A DNA stretch of 64,000 nt from Metridium senile (taxonomy: Eukaryota > Cnidaria > Anthozoa > Actiniaria > Metridiidae): positions 5,518,136 to 5,582,135 of the forward strand of contig OX459100.1 of NCBI GenBank assembly GCA_949775045.1, given 5' to 3'. Under the pieces are notes generated by a model, which saw only the letters and a list, made by a program, of their open reading frames with translations, was not told where the DNA came from and made no database searches. This document shows positions 30,934 to 43,121 of this stretch, in pieces; the stretch's first letter is position 1, and each line of letters opens with the position of its first letter. The position numbers and the translations under genes were made by a program.

Positions 30934-33900
30934 CTAACACATGTGTACTTTTTCCTCTTGACTTATCTCGGGATAAATAGCTTTCTTGTTTTTCTTGGAG
31001 TTCCATGCCTTCATGTCGGTGAGCGCGTCATTCAAACAGTCCAGCCATGTTATACGATCCTCTTTGGTGTCGCAGGCTAGCAGGAACCTTACAGAAAAGA
31101 AAAGACTTGATATAAATGTTACTTAGTGCGGTTGCTGAGCATAGAGCTCACGCCTTTGCAATTAATCTCATGCGCAGCCGCAGTTTGCATCGCTACGGCT
31201 GTGGGAAGACTCTACCTCAATCCCTCGCGAGTCAATGTCCCTGTCCCTCGCGGAGAGACTTCTACATTTCTACCCGACTTACGATTTATAAGGGTATCAC
31301 AGAGCCTACGATTCGGAGAGTGACCCTAGTCTGGGTACTAGAACGTGCATGCAACGGCAAGAGACTGAGAAAGAGTCTAGCATATGAACTGCGCAAGTTC
31401 GAAAACGACCAATAAATTTAAAAGGAAACACAATAAATATAACAATATTGTACGCTATGGTTCTTAAATTACGTTCTCCAAGGCAGGTAGTAAATATATG
31501 GATAGAAGTGTCACTACTTACTTATAGTCTTCGTCCTTGTCTTTCTTCATTGCTACCTCGATAGTGTTAGGTCGTGCGCAAAGGTCTCTGGGTACTGTGG
31601 TAATACGTTCACTGATACATTGGCCGATGTCAAGGGTACCCATGGGAGCCTAACAAACAAACAAACAAAAATATGTATGATATGTATGATATGAGGTGGT
31701 AGGTAATCACCTTTCCTTGCAGCCCTAGTGCTGAATTACGAGAGGTGCAGCTCACATGGTTGAGTTGGAGGCGCTTACAGTGCAAGAATATTTACACATT
31801 TTTACTTACACCAACACATAGCAGGCACAAGGCGCTTTCAGTACGTGGACAATTATACCTAGCAGCCACCTTCCAACTCAATTTTAACCACAGAGCACAG
31901 CTAGGATCGCGTAAGTATGTTGTGAGCCCTAGCCACACCATCGGGATCTCAGTGCCCTACTCTTAGTCGAAGAATGGTGTGGGATCTTTAACGTCCCTCC
32001 TGTACAGTGTGTGTGAAGTATGGAGAGACGGGACCTCCGGTTTATCGTCCGTATCCGAAGATCTAACCATTTGTTGATAGAGAATAACCTGAGCTAACCC
32101 GGTCGGTGATCAAAAATAGCATGATTTAATATCTTACAATGGAAGATAATGCGCTTACTATAGTAGGCCATTTGCATATAAAAAAATAACAAATAATAAC
32201 AAAACAAGACCGAAATAATTGCTGGTGTTGTGCTGGTAATGCATTGACTTGTTATCAACATAATTGATTGTAATACAATAACAAGAACGTGGAAATAATA
32301 TTTTTATTTATTCTTAAGAAAGCAAGTCTGATTTCAATTCTTATTATAGTAAAGGGTTGCTAGGGCTACCTTATCAGCCTCGTCTCCAGGGTATCTCCAG
32401 TAGGAAAGGATACCACCTTCCAGGACGCACCATCGCCGTTGCCATGCACTGAAACCACCTACGTCTTCTAGGATTGTCTGTTAAAACATAAAATATCTCC
32501 AGCTTAAATAAGTACAACATGGTACTTAAATATAACGTTCCCAAATTCACTTGGATGATTGCAAAACAATGGTTTCAAGTCGAGGTTGGCCTTGATAAAT
32601 AAGGGGTGGACCATTTGACTTTTGAGGGGGGGGGGATATTTATATTATTATATTCTGTGCTGGAAATTTAGCCCGCCGGCATGTGCACGGAATTTATTTG
32701 ATAGAAATGCAAATATTTGAGTGGTGATTTTGGCTTGCAGGAATTTTTTTGAAATCATCCACCCCCTACCCCTTCCCCCTCAAAAGTTAAATGGTCCTAA
32801 AAGAATTAAATTCAGTCTCAACTTGGAACATTTGTCTTGTGATCATCCAAGCGACTTTGGGAAATGTTTATTGTACAAACTATAATTGTAACTAGTATAG
32901 CTGACATTATATTGACATCCATTATTACTATGACGTCTTTAATTGTCTCCCGGCGCTACAGTCTGGTCTCGGAGACAATTAATACTAACCACACTCGCGG
33001 CAGCAATATAGACCTTCATTTAGCAGTCTGTCAAATCCACTACATTTCTCATGTAAAAACTAAGGGGCTGTTTATGTGAAAGAGAGTTGTCCCTGCTAGC
33101 CGGAATAACTCTATTATCTTGTATAACTTCCCCAGGGGACTCAAAGCAATAGACTTATCCCGGCTACCAGGGACAACTCTCCTTCATATAAACAGCCCCT
33201 AAGATGTACTTTCTTAGTTCGTGCTGTCCCTGCTTATATAGGGGAGACTATTTCTTTATCTACCAATCTTATTTTTTCCGGGCTACTACAATAGATCAGA
33301 CCTCTTTACCTCTGTATGCAAATTGCCCATTTCAGATCATGTGTCATTCCCTTGAAAATTGTTCTTTTATGATGAACCTGTTATGTCATTTACATGTTAA
33401 AGAATCAATTCCCAAGGGTGGCATCACATGATCTGAAATGGGACAAGGAAGGTAAAGTAAAAGAGGTCTATTGTTCCAATTGCTTACTATTCCACCACAA
33501 TTATCAACATATACACTTACCAGAAATCCCTTAACACAGCTTGTGTAGTGTGGCATACAGTTGATCTTCATATTAATCGTCTCCTTCAAAGGACAACCTT
33601 CAATCAGACCTTCAAGAGACCATTTCTTAGAGTTGACATTAGCAAGAGTGATACGTGCGGAGCCAACGAGCTTGAAGTTTGATGTTCTGAATACTGGCAT
33701 GGCTTCCGTTCCTCCTCGAGGAGAAGTACCATCAGGGACACGCTGAAAACAATATATATTTGATTCAAAACAGTTGTCAGAAAAAGAAATGGAGGAAAGA
33801 AGGAAGAAAGGAATGAAAGAGAGGAAGGCACCAAGGAAGGAAGGGGAGGGAAAAAAAGATTATAGGAAGGAAGGAAGGAAGGAAATGAAAAGGAAAAAAT

Positions 33901-36900
33901 TAGGAAGAAAGGAAAGATAGAAAGGAAGAAAGACAATTGAAAAAGGAAAGAAAAAACATGAAGGAAAGAATGGAGGCAAGAAAAGATAGAAGAATGGAAG
34001 GGATGAATAAGAAAACAGAGAAAAGGAAGCAAGTAAGAAAGAAAGAAAAGAAACTACAGCCTTACCTTGTTTTTAGGTGTCTTTGGTGATTGGAATAATT
34101 TGTGTTTCTGAGAGGCGTTAACAGCATGGGGATTGTGTTTTTGAACATGCTGAAAAAATATACACGCATGATTAAAAAGAAATATTCAAACGTCAAAACC
34201 ACATGTAAAAGAAACTCTTACCATTCCAAAAACTCTGACGACAATGTTAAAGTCTGGGTTAAGGTCTTTCCTGTGAACAAAATGAATATATAAATATTAA
34301 ATAGATGAATAGAAAATATAATATATAAACAAATAAATATATAAACAAATAAATATATAAATAAATAAATACATAAATAAATAAATACATAAATAAATAC
34401 ATAAATAAATACATAAATTAATAAATACATAAATTAATTAATACATAAATAAATAAATACATAAATTAATAAATACATAAATAAATAAATACATAAATTA
34501 ATTAATACATACATAAATAAATACATTAATTAATTAATACATAAATAAATATTTATATATAAATAATACTTCCAATAACTTTGTGTTGTCAATTTGTAAA
34601 AGCGCTCCCATTTTGTCAGAATTGAACACAAAATAGCAAACTATATATATCACTTTAAAGGTATTAACTTCCTTTTGGAAGACCTTAAGCAAAAACTCCA
34701 ATGAAAAGAGTAGAGAATGTCTTCCCTTGCACATCATTCCCTGTCTCTCCTCTCCTCTCCTCTAGCCAGTGGTATTTTGCAAAAGTCTACATCTTGATTC
34801 ACAATGTAGAATAAAGTAAATGATACTTACATGACAAACTTGTCAGGGAATATGAGGTAGTTGCCGCCATCACCAACACAATCATGTATAGACAAGGTCT
34901 TTGTTGTTGTAATCTCTAGAGGACCATGTTGGACATGGCACACGAAATGGAATACACCAAGATCTGAGAAACAACAAGACAAACTGAATTGGATTGTTCT
35001 ATGGTGAGAATCATAGCTTGAAGAACAACAACTTCATCAGCAACAACAGCATGAAAACGATGATGACAACAACAATAGCAACAAAAACAGCAAAGACAGC
35101 ACCAACAAAAATAACAACAATAGCAACACAAACAGCAAAGACAGCACCAACAAAAATAACAGCAATAGCAACAACAAAAACAGCAATAACACCAGCAACG
35201 ATGACACCAGCAGTAATGACAGCACCAACAACAATAAAAGCAATGGCAATGACAAAATCAACAACACCTGCAGCAACAACAAAAACAGCAATTACATCAG
35301 CAGCACCAACAATAACAGCAAAAGCAACAATGACAACAACAAGACAAGCAGCAACAATGACAACAACAAGACAAGCAGCAACAACTTAACACCAACAGCA
35401 GCAAGAACTATTTAATAATAAGAACAAAAAGCAACAATCTTTCAGTACAACAATCTTTACCCACCATGTCTAATACCAACTCTAAGAACATCCATAAATT
35501 CTTGTTTCATTGCCAGACGAATACCTGTTAAAAATGAATATATACAATGAAGTATTTTACTGTACATAATGACATGCTAAAATAACAAGAAATGTTTTTA
35601 AGTTCTACTACCATAGTAGTTTTTGGTTTCCTGACAAGAAATACTTGTTTACCTGAAAGAGAAACTGTTGAAGAACAAGCCTTTGGATCAACATAATGAC
35701 CTCTTGTACTCTCCTTTCGGCCTGACTTTAGTCTATGATGTTCATTCAAACAAGCTTGTTTACGCTCAGCTGTAGATAAATAACAAATGTCAAAATGCTG
35801 AACTGTAAACTGTAGTTTAAATTCAAAACTGTGTGCAGCAAAACTGCAAACTGTCTTCTTGGAAGATGCCACAAACTAAGGTTGTTGAAACATCAGACAC
35901 CAGCTGTATGTCTCAAGACTACACACACCCATATGATCACAACTTATCAACATCACTGGTTCAACTGGTTCCAAATTATTCATACATCAGACACTAACAT
36001 TAATAGTCTTGACAAACACCCAGATGATTGTGCAACTGACACCTTGGTTCAAAGACACGAACACCATCATTCTTTCTCATGCCTACACACACCCGGACGA
36101 TCACAACTCATCAACATCGCTCACACCTGGCTTCAAACCATCAAACACCAAGACCAGCAATCTTTGTCATGACTTCACACCCAGATTTTCAGAACTCATC
36201 AACATTATCTATCCTTCGTGTTTTGATCTAGTTATTCTTACATGCCAATAGAAGAACTCGTTCAGCCTCTATTTCTTCTTGTGAGCCTTTAAAGATTTCA
36301 TTATTTGATTCACAGACATTCAGTGCTTGACTGGTCTGTAAGATGATGTTCTGATGAGAGGCTGCCTGGTCTAAGAATTCCTGGAAAACAACAAATGAGA
36401 ATCATTAATAACTGGAATTCATTCAGACACCAAGTCATTCAATCAGCTAGCCAGTCAATCTTTCAACATGTCAATCACTTAGTGAGTTGGTTAAACCAGT
36501 TGTCAGCCAGTCCGTAATTCATTAAAAATTAGCTAATCATTATACGACAGTCAGTCAATCTGTAGATCATTTGTTCTGTTAGTCCACCAGTCACTCAATC
36601 AGCCAATCATTTGAACAGTAAATATTTGTCAACAAAAGTTACATTTAATCACCAGCAAAATAAAAGTCATTAACCAATTTATTATGATGTTCACAGTAAA
36701 TTAAGCAATATTTCAGGCTTTTCCAATGCATTTGCTGATATTTTAACATTTTTTTATTTTATTTATTTTTTGGATGATGTTAGTCACCTTAATCCTCTCC
36801 TGGGTTGGTTTTGGTCGTTCTGGTACAGGAGGCTTCTCTTTCTTGTAGACTTTAGTGGCATATTTGTCATCAGTGTCCATGCTATAACCTGACTTAAATA

Positions 36901-39900
36901 CACCATTGTTCTTCTCGTCCATGGTTGGTGTTGGTTTGGGTTGACTAGCTATCATCTTTACTTTCTCAACTTCTGTTGATCTTGCTTCACTATTTTTCTC
37001 TTTTTCAAGCTGCATGGAAAAATAACAACATTAAGGTTAAAATAAGCTCTAAACTCTAACTTTATATTGAGAACTCTGATTATTTTCTAAGTAATATTTA
37101 CAGGAGTGTCCATGTTGTATGTGCAGAAACAATCACAAGCCAAAAGTGGTTTCATAAAGTGTTTGGACTGCTACACATGTCTCATAATCAAGAAGCTTAG
37201 TCGTTAGTATCAGCCAGTCACTGATTGTAGCTATACCAGGGTTTATTACATTCTCAGTGGTTCTTTTTAAGTCACCCTAATGTAGATTAGTGAGTGCAAT
37301 GTGTTGGTTTGAGCCAGTCCCCGATGGTGGTGTACCCAGGGTTTATAATATTGTCAGTAGTTGTTTTATGCCTAACCAGTACACTGACAGGTTAGTGAGT
37401 ATAGCATGCTTTTTAAAGTTCATAAAAAAACATATACAAAGATATGTATAACATAAAGTACAATATACTTAAAATAAATTATATATAAATTAATGTATAT
37501 ATTATAGACCTAATTGCAAAAATGTTGTCACATGAAAACAGATAATTACTAATTTAGTAAGAAAGGAAAAACAAAAGAAAGAGTTCAGCTTGAGTGATCT
37601 TCTTTTGTCTTTTAATTGATTCCTTTCCCACTAAATTACAAAAGTCAAGCAACATTCTTGCAATGAGTTATATAACTATGTTGGCAGAAACTGTAATGGC
37701 CATTACCTGTTGTTGTGTTTCATTGAAACTTTTCTGGAACTTTGTCTCTCTATCTTCCTGTATCTTGTCAAAGTTGCTGAAGTCAAACGTGAATGTCATC
37801 TCATGGATGTTCACATCGTTGAGATTAACGGTCTCATTTAGCGCATCATCCATCCCTGCATGCATTTCACCAAGTGAGCCATATCGATGCAGGTTTTCAG
37901 TTGAGCGTAGATGAGTATTAGATCCATGTTTCATCATATGGGCAAATTCTTGCTTATTTTCCACTGTTTTTGAGCTTGCACTATTCTTGACCATAACTGG
38001 TTTATCCTGCTCTGAAGCTGTCTTTGGGTCCCTGCTAAAGTTCATTTCAGGTTTTCTTTCTGCTATTTTGTAGTTATCACTTCTATCTTTCTTATCAATC
38101 TTTTGTTGTCCATCTACTGAATCTGTCACTACTTCAACTCTTGTCCTCGGCCTTGGTGCAGCTCTTTTGGGGCTTGAGACTTCAGCTACAACAACAGCTT
38201 CAACTCTCTGGGTGGGATTGCGGCTTCTTCTTGTGCTCTGACACTCTTCAACAGCCTGTGCTGTAGCAACAACAACGTCCTCCTTTGCATTACTTTCCAT
38301 TCTTGCCTTTTTCCTTTCTTCTCTTCTCTTTGCTCGTTCTTCAAGCTCTTTCATGCTCTTGTCATCTTTCTCTTTATCAACAGAATCAACTTTGTTTTCG
38401 TCAAGCTGAGTTCTCTTTCTTGGTTTTGGTGCTGCTTCCATGACAACATCCACTGTTGTTCTAACAGGTTTTCTTGGAGCTGTGTCCTTCTCTGTCTTTC
38501 GTTCCCTCTTTGATGGTACTTCTTCTGAGGTAGCTGACACAACACTGTAATCACACACAACTTCTCTATTTCTTGGTTTACACACTGGGCTTTCAGTTGC
38601 CTCAGCTGGTGGTGGTGGGGCTTTTCTTTTTGAAGAACTCTTTTCTCTGTGTAATGTTCTCTCGTTCTCTGTCATTCTTGGTGGTTTTTGAGGAGCAGTT
38701 GATGATGACTTTGTTTCTGCAGTATCTTGCTGGCTGTTCTTCTCAAAGAGATCTCTCTTAGTGGACACTTTGCCAGGTGTTGCTGTGGTTACCGCTGGGA
38801 ATGGTGCTTTCTCCTAAAAGAAAATATTTGACATTAAAATGAAACGACATACATGAACATTGTACAAAATATATCAATCAAACAATCTTTATGGGGTAAT
38901 AACAGACAAAGGTTTTTTCAATCTGGCTCATATAAAGTCAACATAAAATAATAAATAAAAGAACAATGTAATTGAGTAAATACAATTTGCAATAACCAGT
39001 TTTGGAAAAATGAGAATTGCTGTAATCTTCCTTGTACAAAAGATTGAGTGTCTTTAGAATGTACCTTGTTGCTTTGAAAGATGGCTGATCTGGCAGCAAC
39101 ACTAGGACTTTTATTCTCTGTGGGATTCACATCCAGGGCTTTTTTCCAGTGTTTCTTGGGAGTAACTGCACTCTCTTGGTCTTTTTGCTGCATCATGATC
39201 AACTGCTGTTTGCGTGCCTATTAAAGACATTATTCAATGAACTATTAAATAAAATAAATTACATCTGTAAATATTTCTCGTCAATCATTTTTAAAACTCC
39301 TATACGGCAGATGTTTAAATGTTTAAACACATTTCCATGGTATAATTATTATTGACATTATTCATACCTTTATTGACGGACTACTGGCAGAGTCCATGTT
39401 AAGCTCTGCTCTAACTTGACTGACAGAGGTTGGTGTAGTTGGAGCCCTATCTGAATAAGGTGCCTTTGTTGTGGACCCTCTTGGTGTGGTTGGTACCCTT
39501 GATGTTACTGTTACTTTAGTAGGAGTATTAGAAACACTGCTGTCACTAGCAATGCGTCGTCTAGAGGCATCATCAGGCGTTCCTCCTTTTTCATTGTCTT
39601 CTGAGAAAGGTCTTTGTGGTACCTTTGTTGAGGGCAGTACCTTTGTTGCGGACCCTCTAGGTGTGATAGGAACCCTAGCCGTAACTGTTACTTTAGTAGG
39701 AGTGTGAGAAACACTGCTGTCGCTAGCAATACGTCGTCTAGAGGCATCATCAGTAATTCCTCCTGTATCGCTGTCTTCTGAGAATGGTCGTCGTAGAGGT
39801 TTAGCTGGTGATGGCGCTGAGGGTAAACCACCTTCACTATTGTCCTCTGACAGTGGTCGCCGAGGTGGTTTAGATGGAGTATTTCTTTTGTTACGGCTAG

Positions 39901-41252
39901 CATTGAACTCCTCATTTTTCAGTCGGAGTGCTTCTTTACGGGCTTGAGTCCGCTCAAGCAATTTCTGTAAAGAAGAATCCCATTACATTCGATTATGTAT
40001 AAGTTAAGATCTCAAATTTAACAATTATTCACTGAAGGTTGTAAATGTTGAGTTGAAGTTTTAAATATTAATTCATATTTATCTAGCCTTAGAAGAGTAA
40101 AGTAATTATTGTTTAACTTAACACACTATTTAGAGGGTCCACAATAGGGGTTCTTAATCCCGGCATCCCGCTCATTTTTGCCGGCAATCCCGCCATCCCA
40201 CAAGTTTTAATGTCACAATCCCGATCCCGCAATTTTTTCTAAGTTAATTATTAATTAAATATAATTGAGAACAAAGAATGCTGCAGTCCCGTATCCCGCA
40301 GCAAATTAATGTTATATCCCGAAACCCGGCACCTCAAAAAACACAAAATCATGATCCCGCTTGGAATTCAGAATCCCGCATCCCGTCAAGGTTTAAGCTT
40401 GGATCCCGCATCCCACCTTCAAAAAAAGGCTTATCCTGCATCCCGCCATCCTATTGTGGACCCTCTATTTAAACAAATAAAAAATTACTGTTCAAATCAC
40501 TATTATATATTCCTACAGTACAAGAATATTCAAAATCTCGCGATTGCCATATTTTCTATTGTTGACAAATTTGTATCTAGAGCAATAAAATTCGATAACT
40601 GGGGTTACAATATTAATTTTCGAGAACAATCGATTACAAACTGATCCAACATTCAATGGAGATCAAATCTAAGTTAGAACATTTGTTCTTTATTTAATAA
40701 AAGCGAAATAACCAAAATACAATTCCCTAAGGAAATAAGTACATGTGCTTCAGCTTCCAACCACATTTCAACGGTAAAAAAATTCCCTGCATTTTTTGTA
40801 GAGATAAGAGTAAAATCGTTTATATTGAGGGCCACATCATAAAACAGTTTTAAACTAACAGAAATGCTAAGGTTTTATGAGATAGTAATAGAAAATTATA
40901 TATTAATTATATATCGTACATATTAAATAAAATCGATCAAAACAACAAAGACAATTGAACAAAGTTGTTCTGTAGATTTGAAAGCAAATTTTCGCAATAA
41001 TGAACACAAATAACCCAAAGAAATTGCATAAATACCAAGCCTATGGAACTACCAAGTTTTGACTCGTGTAATTTAGAAATCAAAGCAAGATCTTGTAAAT
41101 AACTTTTACGAATATTCAATAAAAACAAGCTCGAGAATTTGAAGTTTGGAATGGCGACACCCAAAGAAAAAATCGCTCGAAAAGCTCCCAAAATTACGGC
41201 AAAGCGAGCCGGAATAAGTCTAGTTTACCTGAGTAAATGTAGCTGGATCCAT
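30934..41252 (-). CDS. ANLN: Anillin, actin-binding cytokinesis scaffold
   Basis: Fifteen coding exons on the minus strand: 41252-41229, 39964-39368, 39217-39065, 38813-37707, 37009-36788, 36380-36242, 35769-35653, 35524-35465, 34963-34831, 34270-34222, 34149-34066, 33742-33521, 32477-32370, 31649-31522, 31087-30934. Together they total 3297 bases, 1098 residues plus stop, near the human length of about 1124. The start [20 protein letters not shown] matches the family N terminus. Exons 2-5 are a basic, Ser/Pro-rich low-complexity region with RRPFSED-type repeats and a charged helix ([17 protein letters not shown]) in exon 4, where actin and myosin binding would lie. Exons 6-12 form the anillin homology domain ([24 protein letters not shown]). 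Exons 12-15 form the PH domain ([29 protein letters not shown]). Anillin links RhoA, septins, actin and myosin at the cleavage furrow. Exon 8 uses a GTGGGT donor chosen by frame. Confidence 0.93.
31735..32080. repeat. Unclassified dispersed-looking element in anillin intron 13
   Basis: The segment contains GTGTGGGATCTTTAACGTCC, CTCCTGTACAGTGTGTG and GAGACGGGACCTCCGGTTTA, TCGTCC. I recognise this wording as typical of repeats seen in many marine invertebrate sequences, but cannot place it in a class. Its higher GC than surrounding intron also suggests an insertion. Confidence 0.4.
32540..32861. mobile_element. Nested inverted-repeat elements in anillin intron 12
   Basis: The outer element pairs CCCAAATTCACTTGGATGAT, TGCAAAACAATGGTTTCAAG with its mirrored copy ending GATCATCCAAGCGACTTTGG. 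Inside, 32601-32799 is a second inverted repeat, AAGGGGTGGACCATTTGACT, TTTGAGGGGG, mirrored as CCCCCTCAAAAGTTAAATGG, TCCT. The inner GGGTGGACCATT family recurs singly at 43999 and 63415. Confidence 0.8.
33062..33201. mobile_element. 140-bp MITE, AAGGGGCTGTTTAT ends
   Basis: AAGGGGCTGTTTATGTGAAA, GAGAGTTGTCCCTG-TAGCCGG is mirrored at the right as CCGGCTACCAGGGACAACTC, TCCTTCATATAAACAGCCCC. It lies in anillin intron 12. Confidence 0.85.
33289..33473. mobile_element. 185-bp inverted-repeat element
   Basis: The left part CAATAGATCAGACCTCTTTA and CCCATTTCAGATCATGTG is mirrored as CACATGATCTGAAATGGG and AAAGAGGTCTATTG. Its AATAGA-CCT-TTT end resembles that of the element at 53324-53669. Confidence 0.75.
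33780..34055. repeat. Purine-rich GAAGGA/GAAA microsatellite in anillin intron 11
   Basis: Imperfect GGAAGGAA and GAAAGAAA arrays lie close to the donor of exon 11. Open frames on the minus strand (Phe/Ser/Leu-rich) are artefacts. Confidence 0.85.
34284..34565. repeat. AAAT/ACAT tetranucleotide microsatellite
   Basis: ATAAATAAATACATAAATTA-type repeats in anillin intron 9. No coding content. Confidence 0.92.
35030..35395. repeat. CAACAA/ACAGCA trinucleotide-like repeat in anillin intron 8
   Basis: Imperfect (CAA)n, (CAG)n and ACAGCACCAACAA units. The long Thr/Lys-rich plus-strand and Leu-rich minus-strand frames are artefacts of the repeat. Confidence 0.88.
40133..40465. mobile_element. 333-bp MITE with GAGGGTCCACAATAGG ends and TATTTA duplication
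   Basis: The ends GAGGGTCCACAATAGG and CCTATTGTGGACCCTC are exact inverted repeats. TATTTA flanks both sides (40127-40132 and 40466-40471), consistent with a target duplication. The interior is a degenerate ATCCCGC repeat. It lies in anillin intron 1. Confidence 0.85.
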
Positions 41253-41450
41253 TACAAGTATTTTAAACCATTAATTCTTCTTTTTTGAGCTAAAAATAAT
41301 GATTTTTCGAGCACAATTCAGTTGGAACGAAGTATTTCGAACGGTTCGATAAACTGAAGCGTTTTGAAATCCACCGCGCTCATATCACGTGATATAGCTA
41401 GAGCTCGGGACTACTCTTCGTAAATAACACAGGGAACCCAAACCATCATT
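41253..41450 (-). promoter_or_regulatory. Anillin upstream region with palindromic E-box and CHR-like sites
   Basis: TATCACGTGATA (CACGTG at 41386-41391) lies about 134 bp upstream of the anillin ATG. TTTGAA at 41363 and TTCGAA at 41336 resemble CHR elements that drive G2/M genes in animals. These are short motifs and may be chance; core promoter elements are not evident. Confidence 0.35.
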
Positions 41451-42180
41451 GTCAACCATTTGGGTAAATTCCAATATTTGAACCTCATATTTTTATGAAT
41501 GATTGTTGAACAGGTTTGAAAATGACATAATTAATGACAATTGCCAGTGATATAAACGTTGACCATGATGGTGTTGATTATGATCATAAAAATTGATGAT
41601 GGTGATGAAACAAAGTGTATTAGTCAAAATGTGATAGTCGAAATAACAAAATATCACATTTGAACCCAGTGAGATAGATATTATACTATCACACCATTAC
41701 TAGTCTCTGATTCCTTTTTGACATTGCCCAATTTATAACTAAAGCTGCATAAATTAGTAACAATTTAACTCCCTCTATATAGCTTCCGAAAAAAATGCGA
41801 CCTCCTCAACATTTCTGCCCCCCCCTAAACACTAAGCCCCCTTAGTATAAAAAATAACTACAACAATCCATCATAATAATAGGTAAATTTTATTTTTATA
41901 CCCTGATCGATATATCTATTTGCACTTACAAAGAATTAAACAATCTTATTTCATATAGAATTTCTTTAAAAAAAACTATTCTCACAAGCAAAAAGGAGAA
42001 TGAAAAGGAAAATGGGACAACTTTTATCCTTATGATTTCAATGGGAGCAAAAGAGAACAAAAGAACATGACTTCACACTGGAAAAGACAAGATTTTTAAA
42101 ATGTTACTAGACTACTGACCTAGCTGGCATTGAGGAAAATTAATAAGCAACCGCACAAAAAGCTCTCTCTGATAAAACAC
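41451..42180. other. Intergenic between VPS35 and anillin, no gene seen
   Basis: AT-rich DNA. Near 41811-41845 is a fragment resembling one half of the MITE at 7057-7364. Nothing else is supported. Confidence 0.5.
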
Positions 42181-42329
42181 TATAGGTGGACATAAAGTGA
42201 CGTATTTTGTTATGGTTTTGCCAACCAACCATTTTTATTAGAACAAAAACAAACAAAAAATATATTGTGAAAATGGTTGGTAAATTAGCATCACAATACA
42301 AACACTTGTAAACACTACGCTCACCTATA
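42181..42329. mobile_element. 149-bp element with TATAGGTG ends, copy 1
   Basis: It runs from TATAGGTGGA to TCACCTATA and contains GTTATGGTTTTGCCAACCAA, CCA mirrored by TGGTTGGTAAATTAGCATCA, C. A second copy of nearly the same length is at 59644-59794. Confidence 0.8.
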
Positions 42330-42414
42330 TTGTGAGATGTTCAGACATTTTTTTTCATTTACATATATATATTGAACAATTAAAGACTGAATCTAAATAT
42401 GACCACCTGCTGCT

Positions 42415-42494
42415 GTTCTTGACTGACTAGCCTCGTGTTCAGGCAGGAAAACAATGTAGTTTTCACATGTATGTAAGGCTAGTCAGTCAAGAAC
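42415..42494. repeat. 80-bp hairpin with 18-bp perfect arms
   Basis: GTTCTTGACTGACTAGCC and its exact reverse complement enclose a 44-bp loop. Intergenic; probably a small transposon remnant. Confidence 0.85.
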
Positions 42495-42779
42495 AATGCT
42501 ACTAATTCAGATTTGTTGCAATATTTAGATTTGGTGTATTGTGATTACTTGTTCTCGTCGAAGATAGTGAGCTTTTTTTTAGACCCAAATAAAATGAGAA
42601 AGCCTGATAGTAAAAATGCCTGAGTAAAGATTTCACTTCGTACATGACTGAAAAAACAAGTGAGATGCTGCTGAAATATCTCAACAATAATATCTATCTT
42701 TTTGCCATTAGTCCAGGGTCGTAATTTACTGACTGAGTAGAACTTCTTCACACTTTTCAACAACTCAATATATTGCTGC

Positions 42780-43065
42780 AATACATTGACTTATTCTATT
42801 ATTTGAGCAAATACTGAGTCATTTTTATGGTGAGAAACTGTGTAGGCATCAATTTAGTCAGTTGTTTGAGTTAATTAACCATTACTCAGTTGTTTTTGCA
42901 GTAACTTTGCATGCATCGTTTTACTCAGTCATTTGGGTAACTACTACTCAGTCATTTGGGTAACTACTAATCAGTCATTTCTCAGTAAGCAACTGGATGC
43001 ATTGATTTACTCAGTTATTTTAGTAGTAACCACTACTCAGTCATTTTTACAGTGAAATCACAGTA
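42780..43065. repeat. Tandem TTACTCAG-type repeat downstream of VPS35
   Basis: Four or five imperfect copies of a 50-70-bp unit with GCATCAATTTAGTCAGTTGT, TTGAGTTA and CCATTACTCAGTTGTTTTTG, CAGTAA. The motif is shared with the tandem repeat at 30233-30495. It ends about 60 bp below the VPS35 stop codon, so it may lie in the 3' UTR. Confidence 0.75.
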
Positions 43066-43121
43066 ACATTGCATAGTGCAGAGATCAATATTGACCTTTC
43101 TAGAGTGCAATGATGTTATAT

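Noticed and set aside
34994..35389. 131-codon Thr/Ala/Lys-rich plus-strand frame
   Set aside because: Made of CAA/ACA/GCA repeats within an anillin intron on the opposite strand.
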